From CAYVXE01 sp964455375 (lineage in GTDB: Bacteria > Zhuqueibacterota > Zhuqueibacteria > Oceanimicrobiales > Oceanimicrobiaceae): a stretch of DNA of 54,241 nucleotides. Below, in pieces: positions 16,571 to 23,817 of this stretch. The stretch is taken from positions 1 through 54,241 of the forward strand of contig CAYVXE010000020.1 in assembly GCA_964455375.1 (NCBI GenBank), in the 5' to 3' direction. Below the pieces are notes generated by a model that was not told the origin of the DNA, did not search any database, and saw only the letters and a program-made list of their open reading frames with translations. Positions within the stretch are counted from its first letter, which is position 1, and each line of letters opens with the position of its first letter. Made by a program: the position numbers and the translations under genes.

Positions 16571-17839
16571 TCAGAACCCCAACTGCAGACTGCCTTCCAT
16601 GGTCCCGACGAAATCCTGACCTGGGTTTTTCACGAAGTCAGCAAATAGTTGCACCTTTACATTTGCGCGTAAGAGAGCAGTAAACCCGGGCGAGATTCGA
16701 CGTATGGTCTCATTTCCTACGTGGGACGTTTCGTAACGTGCCCACGGGAACAGCCATGGGAACACAATGTAATCGACTTCTCCAAAACCGATGGTAGCGG
16801 TGGCGCCACGTGTGGGATCGTTAAGAAACGGTTGATTATGGTCAAATACTCCGATTCCACCGAATAAATTCCAGCGGCCGTAAAAAATTTGAACATCGCC
16901 ACCAAAAGCGGTGAAATCATCATTTGCGTCGACACCTAATTTAGCATTTCCCACGTAGACGAACCCTCCAAAAATAAAGGAGTTATCTTCCCAGGGTTTA
17001 GTTTTCACGAAGGGTTTTTCCCCTTCCGGTGCGACGCCATCAAGCCGCAGGCCACCGATCTTGTAAGTCGCATGTGCATAAACGTCTTTCGCGGTATTCA
17101 CCACATTACCACTCCCTTCTACTAACCCTATGTTGTAGGCAAATCTGCCCTGGCCCGCCGTACCGAACAATTCAAAGCCTTGCTGTGCAGGTTCAAGGGA
17201 CCATTGGTTATCGCCGACCGTGGCGCTCTCCAAAAAATATTTTGGGCCATAACGCCGGTGGTTCGAGAAGAAAAAGACACCAGGTTCAAATTTACCTATC
17301 TTCAGATTGAACATGGAGCGTGGTCCGAACATATTCAATAAACTAGCCTGCACCCGCTCCACTTCCACTCCTACGTCGGACAATTCGATTTCGCTGTAGA
17401 ACGCAATACTTTCACCAAGCGTTCCGCCGGTGAGGAACCCGACCTCGCTTGGAAAGGAGGTGAAATCTATTTTGGGATTCGCATTGTTATCATAAATAAA
17501 CTCATTCGTGATAAGCAACGAAAAAGGCGCCGTACCGGGAATACTAGAGGGCCAAATGGCATCGGGAAACGCCCGTTTGTTTCCATCTGCGCCTAGCTTC
17601 ACCGGTTCTTCTTTGATGTATTCCATATCGGTTCCGTCTGGAAATTGATAACCGTTCCGCCGAAAGGCTTCGCCAAAGGCAGTCATTCTCGCAAAAGCGG
17701 TGTGGCAAGTTGCGCAGCTCGTTTTGTACTTGCGCGCAAAGGCTGGAATGGCCCTGGCATTCTTAACTGAAAACAGTGACCCGAATAAAAAGACACATAA
17801 AAATACCAATCCAGCATTTAATGAAGTAGCTTTCTTCAT
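16571..17839 (-). CDS. Outer-membrane beta-barrel protein with one c-type heme
   Basis: 422 residues. A signal peptide (about 1-30) is followed by a single heme motif in SCATCHTAFARM (C42) and then about 330 residues of alternating hydrophobic beta-strands ending in a C-terminal Phe (LQLGF), the pattern of an outer-membrane barrel. The family occurs beside periplasmic cytochromes, and a role in electron transfer at or across the outer membrane is plausible but unproven. It is the first gene of the cytochrome operon, with AGGAGAG ahead of the ATG and a sigma-54-type promoter further upstream. Confidence 0.82.
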   Translation of the reverse strand: MKKATSLNAGLVFLCVFLFGSLFSVKNARAIPAFARKYKTSCATCHTAFARMTAFGEAFRRNGYQFPDGTDMEYIKEEPVKLGADGNKRAFPDAIWPSSIPGTAPFSLLITNEFIYDNNANPKIDFTSFPSEVGFLTGGTLGESIAFYSEIELSDVGVEVERVQASLLNMFGPRSMFNLKIGKFEPGVFFFSNHRRYGPKYFLESATVGDNQWSLEPAQQGFELFGTAGQGRFAYNIGLVEGSGNVVNTAKDVYAHATYKIGGLRLDGVAPEGEKPFVKTKPWEDNSFIFGGFVYVGNAKLGVDANDDFTAFGGDVQIFYGRWNLFGGIGVFDHNQPFLNDPTRGATATIGFGEVDYIVFPWLFPWARYETSHVGNETIRRISPGFTALLRANVKVQLFADFVKNPGQDFVGTMEGSLQLGF

Positions 17840-17902
17840 TTTAACTCTCCTGTTTTGTTGTAAAATAAGTGGGTTTGATTTACAATTTTACAGGATTGCA
17901 AG

Positions 17903-17917
17903 TCAAATGCCGTGCCA
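17903..17917 (-). promoter_or_regulatory. Candidate sigma-54 (-24/-12) promoter of the cytochrome operon
   Basis: On the minus strand the sequence is TGGCACG, four bases, TTGA, one base short of the TGGCACG-N4-TTGC consensus. It lies about 65 bases before the outer-membrane cytochrome start codon and within the gap after a gene for an NtrC-type activator that carries the GAFTGA sigma-54 contact loop. Confidence 0.55.
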
Positions 17918-18013
17918 CGAAAACAGGAGTTTGGAAATTATTTGTAACGTATTTATAATCAATTTCTTATAAATTTATTGATGATGAAAATTCGATGGCG
18001 ATTGGCGCTGAAG

Positions 18014-18054
18014 TGTCACATTTTATGTGGCAGTGCGCCACGCCGCAGGTGACA
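18014..18054. promoter_or_regulatory. Dyad cluster, candidate activator binding sites
   Basis: Overlapping dyads: TGTCACAT (18014-18021) against ATGTGGCA (18025-18032); GTGGC-AGTGC-GCCAC (18027-18041); and outer TGTCAC...GTGACA (18014-18019, 18049-18054). They lie about 100-140 bases upstream of the sigma-54 promoter, where NtrC-type enhancer sites are usually found, and just after the activator stop codon. They could partly act as a transcript hairpin, but no T-run follows. Confidence 0.45.
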
Positions 18055-18059
18055 GATGA

Positions 18060-19457
18060 TTAACGGAAATCGCTGGAGTCGATACCGTATTTTTTCATCA
18101 ACCGCTGGAAACTCTGGCGTTGAATCTGTGCTTCCAGAGCAGCCGCAGTCACATTGCCTTTGTTTGCTCGTAACCGTTCGATAAGAAATTTTTTTTCAAA
18201 TGACTCGAGAATGGTTTGCCTGGCTTCTTTGAGGACAGGACTGGTGATGGGGAAGTCAAATGACGCGTTTTGTTCGGTTTGCGCAAATTGAACCGGTAAA
18301 GAATTTTCAAGGAGAATTTCACCTTTTTCAATGGCCACGGCGTGCTCAATGGCATTTTCCAGCTCTCTCACATTACCGGGGTAAGCATAACTCGTCAGGC
18401 TGGACCTCGTTTCGTCTGAAATGGCATGAACGTTTTTCTGAAAGCGTTGGTTGTATTTGACAAGAAAATAATTTGCCAGCAAAGCGATGTCATCTTTGCG
18501 TTCGCGCAGAGGAGGCAGTTTTATATTGAAGACATTCAAACGGTAAAACAGGTCTTCGCGGAAATTTCCCTTACGTATTTCTTTCTCCAAATCTTTATTT
18601 GTCGATGCAATGAAACGGGCTTGCACTTCAATTTGCTCATGCCCTCCGAGTCTTTCAAAAACGCGTTCCTGTAACACCCGCAGGAGCTTCTGCTGTAAAT
18701 TCGGGGACATATCACCAATTTCATCCAGATAGATCGTGCCCTGTTTCGCTACTTCGAATTTTCCTAATTTACGTCTGTCGGCTCCGGTAAAAGCACCCCG
18801 TTCATGACCGAACAACTCGCTTGCCAACAGATTTTCGGGTAATACGGTACAATTAATGGCCACAAACGGCTCCTCAGCCATGAGGCCGCTGTTGTGAATC
18901 GCCCGTGCCACTAACTCTTTACCGGTACCGCTTTCCCCGCCAATCAGAACGGTGGTCGTGTTGGGCGTTGTGGTAATGGTTCCGATGGTCTTGAAAATCT
19001 CCTGCATTTTCGGCGCGTTACCGATAAGATCATATTCCCGTACCGGCTGACTGAGTTTGGCTTTTAAGTTCTCCACTTCTTCACGCAGTCTGACCATCTC
19101 CAGCGCCCGTCTTGTGACCACGCGGATTTTATCCACATCCAGGGGTTTTGTGAGATACTCGTAGGCGCCTGATTGCACGGCCTGCACAGCAGTCTGCATG
19201 GTACCGAAACCGGTGATGATGACCACCGGCACTTTCGACTCTTTTTCACGAATGGCTTGCAAGGCCTCAAGGCCTGACATACCCGGCATGGCAACGTCCA
19301 TGAAAATCAGCACAGGCTTCTCTGATTCCAATTTCTCTAAAGCGCAGATTCCATTGTCTGCTGTAATGACAGAGAATCCATCCTTTTCAAATGTTTTCCG
19401 AAAAGCAAATTGAATGTTTTTGTCATCGTCTGCGATGAGTATTTTACGTTTGGTCAT
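18060..19457 (-). CDS. NtrC-family sigma-54-dependent response regulator
   Basis: 465 residues. A receiver domain with phospho-acceptor Asp54 (IFMDVAMPG) and the acidic ADDD cluster leads into an AAA+ domain with Walker A GESGTGKE (174-181), the sigma-54 contact loop GAFTGA (221-226) and a C-terminal Fis-type helix-turn-helix (about 435-460). It would activate sigma-54 RNA polymerase after phosphorylation by the kinase encoded just upstream. I chose ATG 19457, preceded by AGGGAG, over 19472, which has no ribosome site. Its start overlaps the end of the kinase gene by 14 bases. The likely target is the cytochrome operon downstream. Confidence 0.9.
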   Translation of the reverse strand: MTKRKILIADDDKNIQFAFRKTFEKDGFSVITADNGICALEKLESEKPVLIFMDVAMPGMSGLEALQAIREKESKVPVVIITGFGTMQTAVQAVQSGAYEYLTKPLDVDKIRVVTRRALEMVRLREEVENLKAKLSQPVREYDLIGNAPKMQEIFKTIGTITTTPNTTTVLIGGESGTGKELVARAIHNSGLMAEEPFVAINCTVLPENLLASELFGHERGAFTGADRRKLGKFEVAKQGTIYLDEIGDMSPNLQQKLLRVLQERVFERLGGHEQIEVQARFIASTNKDLEKEIRKGNFREDLFYRLNVFNIKLPPLRERKDDIALLANYFLVKYNQRFQKNVHAISDETRSSLTSYAYPGNVRELENAIEHAVAIEKGEILLENSLPVQFAQTEQNASFDFPITSPVLKEARQTILESFEKKFLIERLRANKGNVTAAALEAQIQRQSFQRLMKKYGIDSSDFR

Positions 19458-21882
19458 GGACTCCCTGTTCATTTGTAATTTGCAATTTTTCTACCGGCAG
19501 TATGATCGAAAAACAGCTCCCCTGGTTTGGTTTACTTTTGACCAGAATGATGCCATCATGTTCATTTACAACTCGTTTAACAAAGGAAAGGCCAAGTCCG
19601 GTACCAGAGATTTTCGTGGTAAAAAATGGATCGAAAATACGCTCGATGAGATCTTTTGAAATACCGCACCCGGAATCTTTTATCTCAATGTGAACTACCG
19701 GGTCGCCCTGCGTAAGAACGATCTCTTTCACATCAACGGCCAGGTCGCTGTCGGTTGTGATTTGAACTTGTCCCAGGTCTCGAAGTGTTTTTTTTAATAT
19801 CGTCATCTTTGTCATAATTTCAATGCTGCCTGCTGCGTCAATGGCCTGCGAGGCGTTTAGGATGAGATTGATAAGAGCCTCTTTAAGGTGTTCCCGATCC
19901 AGAAGTAAACCGGGCAATTTGTCCCTTATGCTTGTTTTCAGTTCAATATCTTTCCGCCTGATTTGGTGGCTGGCAAAATCGATACTATCTTGAACGATTT
20001 CATTAATTTTTTCAGGTTTTTTCTGTAATTGTGCGGGTCGTGCCAGTTGTAAAAGATCTTTCACCACTTTTTCCATGCGGTTTAGTGAATCCAATGCTAC
20101 TTCAAGGGATTCCCGATCCGAAGAGGGCAGGGTGTCGGTTTCAGACAAAAGTTGTAAAATCATGCGCACGGAGGTCAGGGAGTTGCGCATTTCATGTGCG
20201 ATGACCGCAGCCATTTCACCTGTAGCAGCCAGGCGTTCTGAGTGCACCAACTGTTCCTGCAGCCGTTTGCGGTCGGTGACATCCGTAATGATTTCCAGAA
20301 TATTTTCTATGCGGCCATTCTTTTTTAAGGGTATTGAAACCAGTTCAAAGTACCAATTGTCCCCATCCGGGCTGGTTTGACGCACTAACTGTGTTTCCAT
20401 TTTACCACTGCGAAAAACCTGATCTGTGGGACAGCCCGCACATAAGTGACCATTGCCGATGACGTCCTCACAAGGTAGGCCGATGAGACTTTTCACCGGT
20501 TTCCCGGTGATGGATTCAAGGGCGGCGCTTGCGGAAATGATTTTGAAGTTTTTGTCCAGAAGGATAAATCCACTGGGAACATTGTCCAAAATAGCCTGCA
20601 GCTTGTTTTTCTCTTTTCGCAATTCACGTGTGCGCTCTCGCACAGTCTGTTCCAGATCGTCGTGCTGTCTGGAAATTTCAAGATCATGCTGTTCCAATGA
20701 TTCTGCCATCGTGTTAAACTGTTTCGCTAATTCCTGAATTTCATCATAGGTCCGCACATCCACACGTGCGTGGTAGTCGCCGGCTGCAATCACCGCGGAT
20801 TCACGGCTTAGTTTTTCAAGCGGTCGCGTAAATTGCCGCGTTGCCAGATAGGCGAAAAAAAGCGAAATTAATAAAAAACTTCCTAACAGACCGAAGAAGA
20901 CTTTTTTGAAAGAATTGGCCGATGCAAAAATTTCCGCTTTGGAAACACTTTTCAGAATTGTGTAATTGCTGTTTATTCCGATATTTTCTCTGAAAAGCGG
21001 CACATGCGTCACGATTTCATGATCCAGATCAATAATGGGGGAGGATGAAGTGGAAAGTAAACGTGACGCGGTGTCTTCTCCATACTCCTTTTTCAAATTG
21101 AGTGAGTCCTTTGAGGCTAAAAGATGGTTCCAGTTTTTCTTTTTTTCCGAGTGATAAAGAAAATACCCCTCGGAGTTTACCAGCATCACTTTACCAACCG
21201 GACTGTGTGGCGTTTTTTGCTCAATAATCTTAAAAAACGATTGGGCATAAATTTGAAAGATAAGCGCTCCGGTAAAATCGGTCGTGTAAATTGGCAGGAT
21301 GTAACTGATACCCGGAGATAGTTTTTTTTGCGCATTTTTGATTAGTTCTACCGGTAAGAATGTCGGTTTATTCGGTATTGATTTTTTGGCGACATAAAGA
21401 TAAAATGTCGTGCCGGTTTGATTAAGCTCATCCGGCGGTAATGCTTTGTACAGACCCTGCTTTTGTTCAATATTGAAAAGCTCATTACCGGAATAATCAA
21501 TAAATTTAATTTGGAAAAAAATATTTTTGTGTTCAGCAAAACTTATAATTTCAGGCTGTAGTCTTTCCAAAGTCAGAGAAATCCCGGATGAGTCTCCTTT
21601 ATCTATACTGTGAATAAATTCTCTGAATGCCGATGACGATGTAAGAACTGCTGTGTTGTCATCTATGCCGTTTAAAAAAGAGCGTATCCGCTCCTTAATG
21701 GTAAGCAGATCATGGGTTAAATCCTCTATGGCTACCTTGCGTATGGTATGGACGTTTGTAGAAATGGCCAATGAGCCGAGAATCAAAACCGGAAAAATAG
21801 ACAGGGCAGTAAATGCAATGGCAAGTTTACCACGAATTTTCAGTTTCAGGTATTTGTTTAGATCAAATTTCACGTTTATCAT
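19444..21882 (-). CDS. Membrane sensor histidine kinase with Cache-like, HAMP and Cys-rich PAS domains
   Basis: 812 residues. Two transmembrane helices (about 19-40 and 328-348) enclose a periplasmic region of about 285 residues with a double-Cache look. A HAMP domain (about 350-405) and a coiled linker lead to a PAS domain (about 425-540). The kinase core has the H-box with H563 in IAHEMRNSLTSVR and a complete ATPase domain (N-box LILNASQAID, then DSGCGIS and GTGLGLSFV). The PAS domain holds three close cysteines, C471, C481 and C484, which could bind a metal or sense redox state. It pairs with the overlapping sigma-54 regulator gene and probably tunes the cytochrome operon. No clear ribosome site precedes the ATG. 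Confidence 0.88.
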   Translation of the reverse strand: MINVKFDLNKYLKLKIRGKLAIAFTALSIFPVLILGSLAISTNVHTIRKVAIEDLTHDLLTIKERIRSFLNGIDDNTAVLTSSSAFREFIHSIDKGDSSGISLTLERLQPEIISFAEHKNIFFQIKFIDYSGNELFNIEQKQGLYKALPPDELNQTGTTFYLYVAKKSIPNKPTFLPVELIKNAQKKLSPGISYILPIYTTDFTGALIFQIYAQSFFKIIEQKTPHSPVGKVMLVNSEGYFLYHSEKKKNWNHLLASKDSLNLKKEYGEDTASRLLSTSSSPIIDLDHEIVTHVPLFRENIGINSNYTILKSVSKAEIFASANSFKKVFFGLLGSFLLISLFFAYLATRQFTRPLEKLSRESAVIAAGDYHARVDVRTYDEIQELAKQFNTMAESLEQHDLEISRQHDDLEQTVRERTRELRKEKNKLQAILDNVPSGFILLDKNFKIISASAALESITGKPVKSLIGLPCEDVIGNGHLCAGCPTDQVFRSGKMETQLVRQTSPDGDNWYFELVSIPLKKNGRIENILEIITDVTDRKRLQEQLVHSERLAATGEMAAVIAHEMRNSLTSVRMILQLLSETDTLPSSDRESLEVALDSLNRMEKVVKDLLQLARPAQLQKKPEKINEIVQDSIDFASHQIRRKDIELKTSIRDKLPGLLLDREHLKEALINLILNASQAIDAAGSIEIMTKMTILKKTLRDLGQVQITTDSDLAVDVKEIVLTQGDPVVHIEIKDSGCGISKDLIERIFDPFFTTKISGTGLGLSFVKRVVNEHDGIILVKSKPNQGSCFSIILPVEKLQITNEQGVHDQT

Positions 21883-21970
21883 TGAGTTTAGATTTGAACT
21901 TAAAATTAAGGATTTTTTGGGGTTAAATGCAAGGAGGAAGTTTGAATTTGGTTTGGAGAAAAATTAAATA

Positions 21971-22010
21971 GGCTGTCCAAAAAGTCAAAAAATGTGTCAT
22001 TTCGAATCAG
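21971..22010. repeat. Dispersed repeat, module A, copy 2 (first part)
   Basis: GGCTGTCC, then AAAAAGTCAAAAAATG, then TGTCATTTCGAATCAG. It matches the first 40 bases of the copies at 422 and 30004, then diverges, so it lacks the later AGAAATCTGG part. Confidence 0.65.
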
Positions 22011-22303
22011 TCGGTGGGGAATCGGAATTGTAAAAACTTGTAGCGTGGACTTTAGCCCGCGATGGTTAAACACTGCAACCCCGTCTTAGCGTTATTTTCA
22101 TTTTTCCGTGTACCTGTGTTTTATTTTAAACAAAAATCGAAACTCGTCATTCCTTCGTTGAGGCCGATTCGTAATTCGTAATTTATGATTTAAGAAGGTT
22201 AAATCGGGCACACGGATTTCACAAAATAGATTTTCACAGATTTTACCTCCGGCGGCTGCAATTGTCTTTCATTATTCCTTGTTCTGAAATCAATTTGTGC
22301 TTG

Positions 22304-22382
22304 TGTCAGACCTTTCGACTCCGCTCAAGGCGACAAGATAAAAGTGAATACTGCTTAAGTTTACGCACAAAGGCAACTGCCG
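22304..22382. repeat. Dispersed repeat, module D, copy 1
   Basis: TGTCAGACCTTT, then CCGCTCAA, then ACAAGATAAAAGTGAAT, then CTTAAGTT, then ACGC. The same words in the same order recur at 30080-30141. The tail GCACAAAGGCAACTGCCGG resembles GCTCAAAGGCAGTTGCCGG near 627-645. It lies outside any gene. Confidence 0.6.
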
Positions 22383-22432
22383 GATCGGAATGACAAATCG
22401 GGGCATTGGGGACAACCCAATTTAGACACGCA

Positions 22433-22906
22433 TTAGCTGTTTTTATCAGCTAAAGGCATGCTGCTGTTCCAGATATCGCGGTATAATTTCCACTGGTGTT
22501 TGACCTTTTTCCAGATAACGATATATTTGCCAGTGTCAATTATTTGATCCTCATTACCGTAAAGGGTGTATTTCCCGACCTCATGCGCCATGTCCTTTAT
22601 GCCTTGGGCATCGAGAGTTTCAAGGGTGATTTTTTTGATTCCTGCATCGAATGTTGCGCTCCAAAATGATTCGATGGCTTTCTGTCCTTGAACAAACTCG
22701 CTGTTTGGCGGCAGTAATTCAGCGTCGCTTGCGTAAAACGCCGCCATTTTTGCTGCGTCCGACTGACTGAATGCGCTGATGAACGACTCATTTACCTTCT
22801 GAATTTGGGATTGAATTTGTTCCGTTTCAAGTTCCCTCGACGTGCATCCAAAAAACAGGAATGGAATGATAGAAAGAAACAACACGACAGATTTACTTTT
22901 TAACAT
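22433..22906 (-). CDS. SnoaL/DUF4440-like (NTF2-fold) lipoprotein
   Basis: 157 residues from ATG 22906, which has GGAGG six bases upstream; a longer frame to 22975 lacks such a site. The N-terminus is a lipoprotein signal with FFGC (about C20). The rest fits the small NTF2-like fold of SnoaL/DUF4440 proteins: a helical start with FISAFSQSDAAKMAAFYASDAELLPPN, then a C-terminal sheet ending WKLYRDIWNSS. Such domains bind small ligands or act as unknown-function enzymes. No substrate can be inferred. It is divergent from the TetR regulator gene. Confidence 0.78.
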   Translation of the reverse strand: MLKSKSVVLFLSIIPFLFFGCTSRELETEQIQSQIQKVNESFISAFSQSDAAKMAAFYASDAELLPPNSEFVQGQKAIESFWSATFDAGIKKITLETLDAQGIKDMAHEVGKYTLYGNEDQIIDTGKYIVIWKKVKHQWKLYRDIWNSSMPLADKNS

Positions 22907-23098
22907 GATTTCCTCCGTATTTATGAGTGAATTTTTATGGAATATGTTTAAGCAATCATTGATGTTGTTTAGCATTGATGCAACTGAAAAGCGTACAACA
23001 TTTAAACTGATTGGCCGCTTTAAGGTTTCAAATAAATGGAGAGACGTGTCGTTTTTTTCTATTCATGTACCGGTTCTAATTTGTTAGTAAAATATAAC

Positions 23099-23127
23099 TT
23101 GACAATGACGCACAAATTAATTTTATT
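23099..23127 (+). promoter_or_regulatory. Promoter of the TetR-fadJ operon
   Basis: TTGACA, a perfect -35, then 17 bases, then TTTATT (four of six). Transcription would begin near 23134, just before or within the palindromic operator at 23138-23155, so a bound repressor would block it. Confidence 0.6.
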
Positions 23128-23137
23128 GATATCATTA

Positions 23138-23155
23138 TGAATGAACCGTCATTCA
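23138..23155. promoter_or_regulatory. FadR-type operator palindrome
   Basis: TGAATGA-ACCG-TCATTCA: two perfect 7-base half-sites around a 4-base centre. The half-sites equal those of the Bacillus FadR consensus (TGAATGA-N4-TCATTCA). It sits 60 bases before the TetR-family gene and just downstream of the predicted promoter, so the gene product is the likely ligand and autorepression is expected. Confidence 0.8.
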
Positions 23156-23215
23156 TTCCGTGGAAATAAAAGGTCTCGGTTTATCGTTAATCATCAAAAG
23201 TGATATTGCTGAAAA

Positions 23216-23794
23216 ATGGACAAACGAACAAAAATTTTGAAAGCTGCCGTGCAGGTATTTGCAAAAAAGGGCTTTTACAATGCAAAGGTCGCTGAAATTG
23301 CAAAACGTGCAAATGTTGCAGCCGGAACAATTTATCTCTATTTCAAAAATAAGGATGAAATTCTCATTTCCATTTTTGAAGAAGAAATGGAAAACATTAT
23401 CGCAGAAATAAATCAATCCGTGATCACCGAAAAAAACAGCCTGAAAAAGTTGGAAACATTTATTCATAAGCATCTGGAGTTTGTGCGCAAAAAACCCGCT
23501 CTGGCACAGGTGTTTCAGGTTGAACTCAGGCAAAGTAACAAATTCATCAAGGAATATACCGGATCGAAATTGAAGGAGTATTTAGACATGCTCGGAAGGA
23601 TTGTTGAGGAGGGGCAGAAGGCCGGTACCATGCGCGATGATTTACATCCGGGACTGGTTAAAAGAGCCGTCTTCGGTGCGCTGGATGAAATTGCTACTCA
23701 TTGGGTACTTGCCAAAAACGGCAAAGTGGATTTGGAAGAATCGGCACATCAGGTTAGCGGTTTGTTTAAACATGCGCTAATCAAGAATCAATAA
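23216..23794 (+). CDS. fadR: TetR-family regulator, FadR-like
   Basis: 192 residues. An N-terminal TetR helix-turn-helix (about 5-50; AEIAKRANVAAGTIYLYFKNKDEIL) is followed by an all-helical ligand domain. In Bacillus and Thermus, FadR proteins repress fatty-acid degradation genes and release DNA when long-chain acyl-CoA binds. Support here is threefold: general resemblance, the FadR-type palindrome in its own promoter and a downstream fadJ gene 23 bases away. The acyl-CoA ligand is inferred. Its ribosome site is poor, which would suit a low-level repressor. Confidence 0.85.
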   Translation: MDKRTKILKAAVQVFAKKGFYNAKVAEIAKRANVAAGTIYLYFKNKDEILISIFEEEMENIIAEINQSVITEKNSLKKLETFIHKHLEFVRKKPALAQVFQVELRQSNKFIKEYTGSKLKEYLDMLGRIVEEGQKAGTMRDDLHPGLVKRAVFGALDEIATHWVLAKNGKVDLEESAHQVSGLFKHALIKNQ

Positions 23795-23817
23795 CTATTT
23801 GAGGAGGAGTCACTCTT

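Larger units (their letters stand above)
21883..22432. other. Intergenic stretch with repeats
   Basis: About 550 bases between two minus-strand genes. Besides the repeat modules listed separately, it contains an imperfect dyad GCGTGGAC-TTTA-GCCCGCG (about 22043-22061) and the short dyad ATTGGG/CCCAAT near 22405-22421. The upstream part should carry the promoter of the kinase/regulator pair, but I see no clear match. No gene is supportable. Confidence 0.55.
22907..23215. other. Divergent control region between lipoprotein and TetR genes
   Basis: 309 bases. It contains the promoter and operator of the TetR-fadJ operon, listed separately, and presumably the leftward promoter of the lipoprotein gene. 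No gene is supportable here. Confidence 0.6.

Noticed and set aside
22842..23087. 81-codon frame opposite the start of the DUF4440 lipoprotein
   Set aside because: It runs antisense through the signal peptide and promoter region and has no ribosome site or family match.
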